Positions 54,547-62,758 of a stretch of 64,000 nucleotides of DNA are shown piece by piece. Below the pieces are notes generated by a model, which searched no databases, had not been told where the DNA came from, and saw only the letters and a program-made list of their open reading frames with translations. The stretch's first letter is position 1. Each line of letters starts with the position of its first letter. This stretch comes from an uncultured Bacteroidota bacterium (GTDB taxonomy: Bacteria; Bacteroidota; Bacteroidia; Flavobacteriales; Flavobacteriaceae): NCBI GenBank assembly GCA_902619315.1, contig CACNDW010000003.1, positions 1-64,000 on the forward strand, in the 5' to 3' direction. The position numbers and the translations under genes are program-made.

Positions 54547-54869
54547 TTGTTTTGGATTATTGAGCTTGTTGTAGAGTTTACCTTAATTATCCGTAATGCT
54601 TTTTATCTGAAACAGGCCAAATGATCGATGATTTACATCGAATCAAGAAAATCATTTAAAGATTATATAATCCGTAACAGATTAATGGAAAAAACACAAA
54701 TAAGGGGCCTATAACAATTCCAAAAAAAGTCTTTTTCTAATTTTTTATGAGAGATTATTAGATCAACACTTTTTAAAAGTAAACCTTCTATTGTTTGTGC
54801 CACTGCCATAGCTCCAAAGCAAGGAAATAAAAAAGGAGTCTATATTTAGATTGAAAAAGTTTTCAAGTA
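54547..54869. other. Gene-poor gap between the sugar symporter and ompA
   Basis: No recognised gene. On the minus strand a small frame starts at ATG 54809 and, if one T is removed from the seven-T run (plus 54722-54728), would encode about 50 residues with a hydrophobic C-terminal helix; unshifted it gives 48 codons without such a helix. The rest shows no repeats or RNA gene that I can identify. Confidence 0.35.
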
Positions 54870-54904
54870 CAAAAAAAACTCTCACATTGCTTGTGAGAGT
54901 TTTT
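54870..54904 (-). terminator. Terminator of ompA
   Basis: ACTCTCACA (54878-54886) and TGTGAGAGT (54892-54900) form a perfect 9-bp stem with a 5-base loop. On the minus strand a run of eight T follows; a shorter T-run on the plus side makes it partly bidirectional. Confidence 0.93.
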
Positions 54905-54925
54905 CTGAGTATTTTCTATTAAATA

Positions 54926-56239
54926 TTATTCTCCAACTCTAAGCTGTACTCTTTTATTGGCTTCTCTTCCAGCAGCTGAACTGTTATCTCCTACAGGCTT
55001 GGTTTCTCCATAACCAATAGTTTCTAAACGAGAGGCTTCAACCCCCATTGATACAAGCGCTTCTTTAACGCTCTGGGCTCTTTTTTCAGAGAGTGTTTGA
55101 TTGAATGACATACTACCGTCAGCTGAAGCATGACCTTCAATAACAACATCAACGCTTGTGTAAGTCCCCAAAAGTTCAGTAAGTTTTTTAAGTTTAGCTG
55201 ATGATTCATCAGTGATCATTGCACTGTTAACAACAAAATATAAGACAGCATTATCACCTTTCATGAAAGATATCAATTCTTCAGGGAGGTCCGGACAACC
55301 GCTGTTAGCAGCATCGCCAGCCTCATCTGGGCATACATCGTCTTTATCTGGAACACCATCACCATCACGATCGTCTTCAGGACAACCATTATTAGCAGCT
55401 TCGCCAGCTTCTTGTGGACATTTGTCAACGTTATCCGCTAAACCATCCCCATCGGTATCAGGACAGCCATTCATCTCTGCTGAACCCGCTGCATCTGGAC
55501 AAGCATCGTCATTATCAGCAACACCATCCCCGTCGGAATCAGGACAGCCGTTTAACTCTGCAGGACCGGCTTCTTCAGGACACGCATCTTTATTATCTGG
55601 AATTCCATCACCATCCGTATCAGGGCAACCATCGAATTCTTTTAGTCCCGGAACCTCAGGACAAACATCTTTTTTGTCAGAAACACCGTCTTTATCAGTA
55701 TCTCCTGCACCAAACACATAACTAAAACCAATAGCATGCTGTAAATGATTATAACTACCTTTCTCGCTTGTAGATCTGTAACTAGTACTTGCATTTACAA
55801 TCCAATTATCAGAAATGAAGAAACTAACACCTGCACCTCCAAAATAAGTTCTTCCAGCACCAGTAGATGGGAAATAACCTTCAGCATCAGAATCAGTTTG
55901 GAAGTTGGAAAGTCCGTAACCCGCAAATAAGTAAGGGAAAATATCTCCTTCAGAGAAATTATACTTTAAGAAACCGTCAACAGAATTGTAATCAACGTCA
56001 AATTTGTCGATTTCCAAAGAGTTCATGGAGTATTGTGCGCCAATAGACAAACCACCGGCAATGTATCTAGAAAGACTAAGGGAGGGAACCCCAAAACCTG
56101 TAGATGAATCTACAGAGTCATCTTGAACACCAACTAAATTAGCTCCTAAGCTGACTGCCCAGGGACTATCAGATGTCTGAGAATTAGCACAAAAAGTAGC
56201 TAATAAACTAATAAATATTAATGAGTATAGTTTTTTCAT
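54926..56239 (-). CDS. OmpA-family outer-membrane protein with thrombospondin type-3 repeats
   Basis: A 437 aa outer-membrane protein. Signal peptide (ending CANSQ), an eight-strand-type barrel (about 25-190), five calcium-binding TSP3 repeats (about 194-325, each DxDxDGxxDxxDxCP) and a peptidoglycan-binding OmpA domain (about 335-437: LKKLTELLGTYTSVDVVIEGHASADGSMSFNQTLSEKRAQSVKEALVSMGV...GYGETKPVGDN). It ties the outer membrane to the cell wall and is usually abundant. A clear promoter lies just upstream and a strong terminator downstream, so it is a single-gene unit. Confidence 0.95.
   Translation of the reverse strand: MKKLYSLIFISLLATFCANSQTSDSPWAVSLGANLVGVQDDSVDSSTGFGVPSLSLSRYIAGGLSIGAQYSMNSLEIDKFDVDYNSVDGFLKYNFSEGDIFPYLFAGYGLSNFQTDSDAEGYFPSTGAGRTYFGGAGVSFFISDNWIVNASTSYRSTSEKGSYNHLQHAIGFSYVFGAGDTDKDGVSDKKDVCPEVPGLKEFDGCPDTDGDGIPDNKDACPEEAGPAELNGCPDSDGDGVADNDDACPDAAGSAEMNGCPDTDGDGLADNVDKCPQEAGEAANNGCPEDDRDGDGVPDKDDVCPDEAGDAANSGCPDLPEELISFMKGDNAVLYFVVNSAMITDESSAKLKKLTELLGTYTSVDVVIEGHASADGSMSFNQTLSEKRAQSVKEALVSMGVEASRLETIGYGETKPVGDNSSAAGREANKRVQLRVGE
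55290..55690 (-). repeat. In-gene tandem repeats coding for the TSP3 units of ompA
   Basis: Five imperfect repeats, seen as recurring CATCxCCATCxxTATC-type stretches on the plus strand. They encode the acidic DTDGDGxxD loops and are explained by protein structure. Confidence 0.85.
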
Positions 56240-56253
56240 TTTTGAAATTTTGT

Positions 56254-56284
56254 CAAATTTAATAAATATTTATCAGATTTTAAA
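56254..56284 (-). promoter_or_regulatory. Putative ompA promoter
   Basis: On the minus strand TAAATTTG (56254-56261) matches TAnnTTTG exactly. TTTA (56281-56284), one mismatch from the -33 TTTG, lies 19 bases upstream. The element ends 14 bases before the ATG. Confidence 0.6.
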
Positions 56285-56310
56285 TTAAAATTTAACATGA
56301 AGTTACATAT

Positions 56311-57204
56311 TTATACGTCACATATTTTAATAGCACGCTCGAGTGATTTCAATGGATTATTCTTGGGGATAAACTCCTGAGCTACAAAACCTTTAAAACC
56401 TGTCGCAACAATTGCTTTCATTATTGCAGGATAAAACAATTCTTGAGTTTGATCAATCTCATTTCTGCCAGGTACGCCAGCTGTGTGATAGTGTCCAATA
56501 AACTGATAATTTTCATTTATAGTTCTGATAACATCTCCTTCGTTAATTTGCATGTGATAGATATCATAAAGTAACTTGAAATTGCTTGAATCTATTCTTC
56601 GACACAATTCAAAACCCCATTGTGAATTATCACACATGTAGTCTTTGTGATCTATTTTTGAATTGAGTAATTCCATCTGGATGATAACTCCTTTTTTTTC
56701 TGCATGCCCCATTATTTTCTTTAGTCCCTCTACACAATTGTTAATTCCAGTTTCATTATCTATGGATCTTCTATTTCCAGAAAAACATATCAAATTTGTA
56801 TATCCTGCATCAGCAACCAAATCGATGTGCTTTAGATAATTATCTATCAAAATAGCGTGGTACTGTTTATCATTCCACCCTTCTGTAAGACTAATTTCAG
56901 CACCATTGCACATGGATGAGGTCAAACCGTATTTTTTTAAAATCGGCCATTCCTTGGGACCTATCAAGTCAATGGCTGAAATTCCCATGGGCTTTAACCC
57001 TGCGGCAAAATCCTCCAAGGATATTTGATTATAGCACCATTTACATACTGAGTGATTAATGTTTCCTCTCATTTTTTTTTGATTAAAGTCATATTTTTTT
57101 TTTAAATCATACATTTTGAATTGACTGATTATCGGTAAACCCAAAGATGTAAATGTCATTTTTTTTAACACTTCCCTCCTTTTAGAATTTGGTTTATTTT
57201 TCAT
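56311..57204 (-). CDS. Hydroxypyruvate isomerase-like TIM-barrel protein, exported
   Basis: A xylose isomerase-like TIM barrel with a twin-arginine-like leader (SKRREVLKKMTFTSLG). I chose the ATG at 57204 (297 aa); the frame opens at 57219 but that would overlap the SDR gene. Conserved parts are SVCKWCYNQISLEDFAAGLKPMGISAIDLIGP, IQMELLNSK, LLYDIYHMQINEGDVIRTI and IGHYHTAGVPGRNEIDQTQELFYPAI, all typical of the Hyi group with its Glu/Asp/His metal ligands. It likely interconverts hydroxypyruvate- or ketose-type substrates in the periplasm. Confidence 0.9.
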   Translation of the reverse strand: MKNKPNSKRREVLKKMTFTSLGLPIISQFKMYDLKKKYDFNQKKMRGNINHSVCKWCYNQISLEDFAAGLKPMGISAIDLIGPKEWPILKKYGLTSSMCNGAEISLTEGWNDKQYHAILIDNYLKHIDLVADAGYTNLICFSGNRRSIDNETGINNCVEGLKKIMGHAEKKGVIIQMELLNSKIDHKDYMCDNSQWGFELCRRIDSSNFKLLYDIYHMQINEGDVIRTINENYQFIGHYHTAGVPGRNEIDQTQELFYPAIMKAIVATGFKGFVAQEFIPKNNPLKSLERAIKICDV

Positions 57205-57208
57205 CGTA

Positions 57209-58000
57209 TTATCTAACATTACTTCTGATTACCGCACTGTGCAATAATTTATTTGATAATCTTTTTAAATATACCCCCAATAATTCTTTCTTACCAAATT
57301 GAACCTCCCACTTTTTTTGATCTACCGATCGAACCATTTTACGGGCAAAATCTTCTACTTTCAAACCTTTTCTTGTGGCAAGGTCATCAACGCCTAAAAC
57401 AGAACCATCCCCCTTTAAGGAATTCATCGCTATTGGAGTCCTTACAAAGCCAGGACAAATGATCGTCACGTTTATATTATCTTTTTGATGTTCCATTCTC
57501 ATCACATCAAAAAAACCATGAAGAGCGTGTTTGGCAGCACTATATCCTGAACGGAGCGGAGAACCATATTTTCCCATCACACTGCTTACTACAACATAGT
57601 GTCCAAAACCTTGTTTTAAGAAAAAAGGTAGTAGTGCCCTACTCAATGCTACTGTTCCTAGATAATTAATCTCAATCAATTTTTTTAATACATCAAATTG
57701 AGTGTCCACGATCAATGACCTTTGACTTAAACCAGCATTATTAATCAGTATATCAATCCTACCGAAGATATTATATGCTTTTTTGACCAAAGCAGGGGCT
57801 GCGTAAAAATCGTTCAAGTCAGTTGGCAAAATTTTTATATTTTCAGGATAATAACATTCAGATTTAACCCGCTCCAAAGCACGAACATTCCTTGAAGATA
57901 AAATCAATTTAATTCCTCTGTGAGAATATATTTTTGCCAGTTCAGCACCAATTCCTGAAGAGGCTCCCGTAATCCATATTATTTTATTGGTATTTTTCAT
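57209..58000 (-). CDS. Short-chain dehydrogenase/reductase
   Basis: A 263 aa classical SDR. The cofactor motif is TGASSGIGAELA (12-23), NNAG is in ILINNAGLSQRS, and the catalytic Ser and YxxxK are in VVSSVMGKYGSPLRSGYSAAKHAL. The C-terminal part (KMVRSVDQKKWEVQFGKKELLGVYLKRLSNKLLHSAVIRSNVR) resembles membrane-peripheral DHRS7-like enzymes acting on lipids or steroids. It overlaps the DUF3089 gene by 17 bases, so the two are coupled. Confidence 0.93.
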   Translation of the reverse strand: MKNTNKIIWITGASSGIGAELAKIYSHRGIKLILSSRNVRALERVKSECYYPENIKILPTDLNDFYAAPALVKKAYNIFGRIDILINNAGLSQRSLIVDTQFDVLKKLIEINYLGTVALSRALLPFFLKQGFGHYVVVSSVMGKYGSPLRSGYSAAKHALHGFFDVMRMEHQKDNINVTIICPGFVRTPIAMNSLKGDGSVLGVDDLATRKGLKVEDFARKMVRSVDQKKWEVQFGKKELLGVYLKRLSNKLLHSAVIRSNVR

Positions 58001-59018
58001 CAGATTTTTTTAAGTACCAAGCATTAACTCTAGCAATTGCATTTTCCTCTATATCCTTCCAAAACAAATTAATGTCAGCAAAATGATAATTTTCAATTAG
58101 TGATAAAAAGAAACGTCCTGGGATTTGGGGTAATGTAGTCCACAATAACCCATCAATGACCTTGACACGGAGGCTTTTGGGGTAAATCTTTGTGTCCTCG
58201 CTCAACAACCCTTTATGTTCGCTAATTTTTGAGGTGGCTTGATTATCCCAACTTATAGGGTTGGTCGTTACGCCTCCCTGGTACCACTTGGTAAATTTTT
58301 TAGGGAGCTTATCTATTTTGTATGCATTCCAACTGACAAATCCACCTACATCGGTTGGACTTCTCATTGGAGGAACAGATTCAAACTCATTTGGGAAAAT
58401 TCGGGTACCTATCAAATAAGCGGCTACCAATTGATTTTGTAAGGGCTTTTGATCAAAAAATTCCTTGATCAATCTTTTTGCATGCATACTTCCTTGACTG
58501 TGTGAAGCAATGATTATTGGCCTGCCCTTATTATAATGCCTAACATAAAATTGAAAAGCATTTTTGATATCCTGATAAGCAACCTCCCAAGCGGGTTCTC
58601 CTTCTTTATTGTAAGGGTCCAAAAAAATTCTGTAATGAGCCTGCCTGTAAAAAGGTACGTATAAGTTACCAGCATTAAGCCATGCGGAAGCTTGATATTT
58701 TATTGCTTTTTGAAAAACATCTTGTCGAATTGAAGATGTCCAAATATCAGCATTCCAATCTTTATTTTTTTTGTCTGAAAAAAGTGTAGGGTATATATAA
58801 AAAACATCTGCTTTTTTGGCGCTGTCAATTTTTTTAAAACCTCCTAAAGCCGATGGATACCTCCCAGGAAAAACTGCCCAACTATTCGGTTCTGCATAAT
58901 TGGGTTTTAAAGGAAGACTATTTTCTGCAAACACCCTACTTTGATATGACGTTTTGCAAGAAACTGATATAAATAAAATCAAAAAATTAATTAAAACATT
59001 TTGACTGGAAAAATTCAT
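57984..59018 (-). CDS. DUF3089 alpha/beta-hydrolase-like lipoprotein
   Basis: An exported lipoprotein (VSCK) of the DUF3089 family, an alpha/beta hydrolase fold. The frame opens at a TTG (59033); the ATG at 59018 (MNFSSQNVLINFLILFISVSCK) gives the leader and is preferred (344 aa). Family marks are KKADVFYIYPTLFSDK, RQAHYRIFLDP, the nucleophile elbow IIASHSQGSMHAKRLI with Ser in SHSQGS, and the late WTTLPQIPGRFFLSLIENYHFADINLFWKDIEENA. It is probably an esterase or lipase-like enzyme on the cell envelope. No substrate is known. Confidence 0.88.
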   Translation of the reverse strand: MNFSSQNVLINFLILFISVSCKTSYQSRVFAENSLPLKPNYAEPNSWAVFPGRYPSALGGFKKIDSAKKADVFYIYPTLFSDKKNKDWNADIWTSSIRQDVFQKAIKYQASAWLNAGNLYVPFYRQAHYRIFLDPYNKEGEPAWEVAYQDIKNAFQFYVRHYNKGRPIIIASHSQGSMHAKRLIKEFFDQKPLQNQLVAAYLIGTRIFPNEFESVPPMRSPTDVGGFVSWNAYKIDKLPKKFTKWYQGGVTTNPISWDNQATSKISEHKGLLSEDTKIYPKSLRVKVIDGLLWTTLPQIPGRFFLSLIENYHFADINLFWKDIEENAIARVNAWYLKKSDEKYQ

Positions 59019-59207
59019 TGATTTGATGAGCAAATTTTGGCTTAGAAATCACTAAAGTTAGTATAATTGAGGAACTTTTGAATATTGAGTAAGTTGATTT
59101 ACTATCATTGAAAAAGTCTCTAACCTTCTTTTCATAATTTTTATTTCAGACATTGGGGGCGAGATTCCAAAGATAGTTTACAGTAAGATTCAATTAAAAA
59201 AAATTAA

Positions 59208-59999
59208 TCACCACTCTCTTTTTTTGTTGAGTAGCTCCTCGCTATCTAACTCATCTTTGGGAATTACTTTGAGGAACGATGGATGCTGTTCGATAGCGAA
59301 TTGTATTTTTTCAATGATAAATTCGACAGATTCATTGTCATAATCGATCTCCATAGGAGGTTTTACTTCCATAGACTGAAGAATCCCTCTTTTCTTAATT
59401 CTGATACCTTTTTTATCAAATGACCTTCTAAATCCATCGATGACAATTGGAACAACTATTGGCCTGTAACGCTTAATTATATGTGCAGTACCTTTTCTTA
59501 ATGGTTTGAAGGGAGTAGTGGTCCCTTGGGGAAAGGTAATAACCCAACCATCGTCCAGAGCCATTCCTATATTAGAAATGTCACTCATTTTAACTTGTCT
59601 TTTAATTTCTACTCCTTTTTCTCTCCAAGTCCGCTCAATTGATACTGACCCTGCATAGGCTAAAATCCTTGGTAAAATTCCGGCTTTCATTGTTTCTTTG
59701 GCTGCCACAAAGTATATGTTCAATTTGGGATCCCACAGGTATCCAATGTTTTTAATAGAATCATTTCGACCACTTAAACTAGCATTAAAAACATGAAACA
59801 TTGCAACTACATCTGCAAAATAAGTTTGGTGATTGGAAACAAATAAAACATTATTTTCAGGCAATTGACGAATCACATCAGAGCCCTCCACATTTAATTG
59901 ATTGAATCCTCTGTAGCGCCTGTGAGATATACATCCCATAAAACGTATCAGCCATTTTTTTAGAAACAAATAATGGCCAAATGGATTTTTTTTGAACAT
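59208..59999 (-). CDS. 1-acylglycerol-3-phosphate acyltransferase-like (PlsC family)
   Basis: A 263 aa membrane-associated acyltransferase. The catalytic HxxxxD is in FVSNHQTYFADVVAMF and the substrate-binding motif in FPQGTTTPFKPLRKGTAHI. A short N-terminal hydrophobic stretch may anchor it to the inner membrane. It probably transfers acyl groups to phosphatidic acid precursors or to a lipid such as an aminolipid; the exact acceptor cannot be told. It sits 33 bases after the Nudix gene on the same strand. Confidence 0.9.
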   Translation of the reverse strand: MFKKNPFGHYLFLKKWLIRFMGCISHRRYRGFNQLNVEGSDVIRQLPENNVLFVSNHQTYFADVVAMFHVFNASLSGRNDSIKNIGYLWDPKLNIYFVAAKETMKAGILPRILAYAGSVSIERTWREKGVEIKRQVKMSDISNIGMALDDGWVITFPQGTTTPFKPLRKGTAHIIKRYRPIVVPIVIDGFRRSFDKKGIRIKKRGILQSMEVKPPMEIDYDNESVEFIIEKIQFAIEQHPSFLKVIPKDELDSEELLNKKREW

Positions 60000-60032
60000 T
60001 TATCTTGTCAAATTGTTCCAGACAAATATAAA

Positions 60033-60677
60033 CTATTTGGCTAGCACAGCTGAAAATAACATTTTAAATTCGGACAAGATCATCGCTGTTGCCCCCCAGA
60101 CTACATTCTTGTCAAAAATGTATGCTGAAACTACTATAGAGGTAGAATTGGAATTCAATAGCTTCGTCAATACAGACTCTTTATTTATAAAATCCATCAA
60201 TGAAATTTCTAAAATTGAATCTACCTCTCTATGATCAGGTTTAAAAGTATATGGGCTTTGCAGATAACCCACATATGGAAAAATAAGAAAATTACTTGAT
60301 GGTACATAAAGTTTACTAAGCGATCTGATATATTTCACTTCGTCGGATGGAATTCCAATCTCCTCGTGGGTCTCCCTCAAAGCAGTAGCCCATAAATCAT
60401 TGTCCAAAAGATCTGGTTTACCTCCTGGAAAGCTAATTTGTCCAGAGTGCATCCCATAGTATTCTCTGCGACGAGTTAGGACAAAATTCATTTCTCCAAA
60501 TTTATTGGGGTAAAGAAGCAACAGAACAGAGGCCATTTTGGGTTTAGTCCCTGTGATTAGGGAGGATTTAATGTTTTCAACTCGATAAGGAGGCGCCATA
60601 ACGGAATGGGCAACTTCACCAGCAAGTGTGTTTTGTTTTAACTTTGTAGTAAGAACTTTAAATAAAGTAAGATTCAT
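60033..60677 (-). CDS. CoA pyrophosphatase-like Nudix hydrolase
   Basis: A 214 aa Nudix enzyme. The Nudix box is GGKPDLLDNDLWATALRETHEEIGI, preceded by GMHSGQISFPGG, which is characteristic of CoA and short-chain acyl-CoA pyrophosphatases (NudL/YeaB type). The N-terminus NLTLFKVLTTKLKQNTLAGEVAHSVMAPPYR matches the family, supporting the ATG at 60677. That start codon shares two bases with the divergent cyclophilin start (CATG, 60675-60678), so each promoter must lie inside the other gene. Confidence 0.92.
   Translation of the reverse strand: MNLTLFKVLTTKLKQNTLAGEVAHSVMAPPYRVENIKSSLITGTKPKMASVLLLLYPNKFGEMNFVLTRRREYYGMHSGQISFPGGKPDLLDNDLWATALRETHEEIGIPSDEVKYIRSLSKLYVPSSNFLIFPYVGYLQSPYTFKPDHREVDSILEISLMDFINKESVLTKLLNSNSTSIVVSAYIFDKNVVWGATAMILSEFKMLFSAVLAK
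60639..60646 (+). promoter_or_regulatory. Possible -7 element for the cyclophilin gene, inside the Nudix gene
   Basis: TAACTTTG matches TAnnTTTG and ends 29 bases before the cyclophilin ATG. It lies within the start of the divergent Nudix coding sequence. Confidence 0.4.
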
Positions 60678-61365
60678 GAAATATCAAATTCTATTATTGG
60701 GAGTTTTGATTTTTGCTCTTATAGGTTGTGAAGTAAAATCAAAAAAAAACACAAATAAAATCAAAGTTCCACAAAAAAAAAATTTAAAAAAAGTTGAACC
60801 AAAAAAAGCAAAAAGTACTTATCTAGATGAAAAAAATGCAATTCCTTTTTTTTATGACTACGCAAAAAAAAATAAAGAAAATAAGGTACGGATCATAACC
60901 AAATATGGAAATATTGATATTTTATTATATGACAACACACCATATCACAGGGCAAATTTTGTTTATCTAACCAGAAGAAAATATTTTAACGGAACAATGT
61001 TTCATCGTGTCGTTCCCAATTTCATAATACAAGGCGGAAATTCAGATAGTCGTGAAAGTATGAAAAAAAGACATCAGATTGGACGGTATCTTCTCCCCCC
61101 AGATACAAAAAAAGGGAACTCTCACCACCGAGGTGTCATTTCAATGCCCAGTAGTGAAATCGACAATCCACACAAACTTGCATCTCCTTATGAATTCTTT
61201 ATCGTTCAACAATCACCCGGAGCTTATCATTTGGATGGTCATTACACTGCCTTTGGTAAGGTTATCAGGGGTATGGAAGTTGTAGATCAAATTAATAAAT
61301 TGAAAATTGACAAAAGGGAAATGCCAATAAGTAATGTTTATATTGAAACAGAAATTATTAAGTAA
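60676..61365 (+). CDS. Cyclophilin-type peptidyl-prolyl isomerase, lipoprotein
   Basis: A lipoprotein (leader MKYQILLLGVLIFALIGC, Cys18) with a Lys-rich linker (about 20-50) and a cyclophilin domain: RIITKYGNIDILLYDNTPYHRANFVYLTRRKYFNGTMFHRVVPNFIIQGGNSDS, then GVISMPSSEIDNPHKLASPYEFFIVQQ and YTAFGKVIRGMEVVDQINKLK. It speeds proline isomerisation in folding envelope proteins. The frame is open to 60628, but the ATG at 60676 gives the lipoprotein leader (229 aa) and is the start. Confidence 0.93.
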   Translation: MKYQILLLGVLIFALIGCEVKSKKNTNKIKVPQKKNLKKVEPKKAKSTYLDEKNAIPFFYDYAKKNKENKVRIITKYGNIDILLYDNTPYHRANFVYLTRRKYFNGTMFHRVVPNFIIQGGNSDSRESMKKRHQIGRYLLPPDTKKGNSHHRGVISMPSSEIDNPHKLASPYEFFIVQQSPGAYHLDGHYTAFGKVIRGMEVVDQINKLKIDKREMPISNVYIETEIIK

Positions 61366-61443
61366 TTACTATTTATTTTATCTTTCAATTCTTTTGAATA
61401 CTAAATTTTATTCATTAAAACATAAATAATAATCAAAACTTAT

Positions 61444-61451
61444 TATATTTG
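61444..61451 (+). promoter_or_regulatory. Putative -7 promoter element of oxyR
   Basis: TATATTTG matches TAnnTTTG exactly and ends 21 bases before the oxyR ATG. No clear -33 TTTG at the usual distance. Confidence 0.45.
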
Positions 61452-61472
61452 GAAAATTAATAAGAAATTATA

Positions 61473-62408
61473 ATGACATTAACGCAACTTCACTATATGA
61501 TTGCAGTTTCTGAGTACGGTAACTTTACAATTGCTGCAGAAAAATGTTTTGTGACTCAACCTACTTTGAGTATGCAGGTTCAAAAATTAGAAGATGAACT
61601 AGAGGTTAAAATTTTTAACCGAGCTACAAAACCGATCATACTAACTGATGTTGGAAAAAAAATTCTTGTTCAAGCCAAAAGAATAACTGAAGAGGCTGTA
61701 AGGATGCAAGATATTGTATCTATTGAAAAGGGGTTTATTGGCGGTGAATTCAAATTAGGAATTATTCCCACAGTAATGCCTACTCTACTTCCGATGTTTC
61801 TAAATACTTTCATAAAAAAATTTCCAAAAGTGGATCTTAAAATTGAGGAGTTAACAACTCAAAATATCATCAAAATGCTAGAGGAGGGGCATCTTGATGC
61901 TGGAATTGCTGCTACCCCGCTGGCAATGGATCACATACTGGAACTTCCCATTTATTATGAACCTTTTGTAGGCTATATACCTGAGGGTAATCCTCTTCAT
62001 TCCATAGAGCAGATTGAAGTTGACGATTTAAATATGACAGATTTACTGGTACTAGAAGATGGCCATTGTTTTAGAAATCATGTACTAAACCTGTGTCAGA
62101 TGAATCAAATTGGAGGTGTTCCATTTGATCTTAAAAGTGGAAGTATTGAGACGTTAATAAATCTATCTGATGAAGGACCTTGGATGACTCTACTTCCCTA
62201 TCTACATGGAAATAATTTGACAGAAACAAAAAAGAAAAATTTGAGGTTTTTTCCCGAACCTGCCCCAGCAAGAGAAGTTAGTTTAATCCATTACAAAAGT
62301 CAATTAAAACTCCCTGTAATTAATGCTTTAAGATCAACAATTGGTAGCATAATCAGAGGTGCTATTAGATTTGAAAATATTAAAGTAATTACCCCAGAAA
62401 GGACTTAG
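61473..62408 (+). CDS. oxyR: Hydrogen peroxide-sensing regulator OxyR (LysR family)
   Basis: A 311 aa LysR-type regulator that senses peroxide by disulfide formation. The N-terminal helix-turn-helix is LHYMIAVSEYGNFTIAAEKCFVTQPTLSMQVQKLEDEL. In the sensor domain LEDGHCFRNHVLNLC keeps the two redox cysteines with the same 8-residue spacing as E. coli OxyR (Cys199/Cys208) and the local EDGHC context, so the assignment is strong. It probably activates catalase and Dps-type genes located elsewhere. Its stop overlaps the convergent small gene by 4 bases. Confidence 0.94.
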   Translation: MTLTQLHYMIAVSEYGNFTIAAEKCFVTQPTLSMQVQKLEDELEVKIFNRATKPIILTDVGKKILVQAKRITEEAVRMQDIVSIEKGFIGGEFKLGIIPTVMPTLLPMFLNTFIKKFPKVDLKIEELTTQNIIKMLEEGHLDAGIAATPLAMDHILELPIYYEPFVGYIPEGNPLHSIEQIEVDDLNMTDLLVLEDGHCFRNHVLNLCQMNQIGGVPFDLKSGSIETLINLSDEGPWMTLLPYLHGNNLTETKKKNLRFFPEPAPAREVSLIHYKSQLKLPVINALRSTIGSIIRGAIRFENIKVITPERT

Positions 62409-62614
62409 AAAGTATATTGCAGGTTATAGCTTACATCAGGATTAGACTTAGTGAACGATAATGCCCATTGGTATAGCATAACACCTTCTTTTTTTGAAAG
62501 TACAGTAAGTGCTTTATAGAGCTCTTTTCTAAAAAGAGCAGCATCAAAGCTAACTTTGCGTAAAATACTTTTATAGAAGAAGTAAGTCGATGATTTTTTC
62601 TTGGTGTTCTCCAT
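62405..62614 (-). CDS. Small conserved-looking protein, unknown function
   Basis: A 69 aa basic, soluble protein: MENTKKKSSTYFFYKSILRKVSFDAALFRKELYKALTVLS..., predicted mostly helical. It has no signal or membrane helix. The arrangement YFFYK...KVSFD..LF.KEL.KA looks like a conserved helical domain, which I believe recurs in Bacteroidota, but I know no function. Its 3' end overlaps the oxyR stop by 4 bases, so antisense transcripts could touch oxyR. Confidence 0.7.
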   Translation of the reverse strand: MENTKKKSSTYFFYKSILRKVSFDAALFRKELYKALTVLSKKEGVMLYQWALSFTKSNPDVSYNLQYTF

Positions 62615-62704
62615 AACTTAAATTCGTGACCAAATATATTTCTTTAGGAATCAGATAATTGTTGTAGAAATGTTAAAATTCTTAAAAAAGTCATAATAAA
62701 AAAT

Positions 62705-62740
62705 ATGAAAAGCCACCTCATATAAAATAAGGTGGCTATT
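62705..62740 (-). terminator. Terminator after the broken trpB2 gene
   Basis: AGCCACCT (62711-62718) and AGGTGGCT (62730-62737) form a perfect 8-bp stem. On the minus strand TTTTCATATTTTTTA follows. It lies 22 bases past the trpB2 stop. Confidence 0.85.
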
Positions 62741-62758
62741 TTAAACTTCATTAAAAAA

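Noticed and set aside
55212..55725. Long open frames on the plus strand and CRISPR-like repeats
   Set aside because: They are the reverse strand of the calcium-binding TSP3 repeats of ompA; units are imperfect, in frame and without unique spacers.
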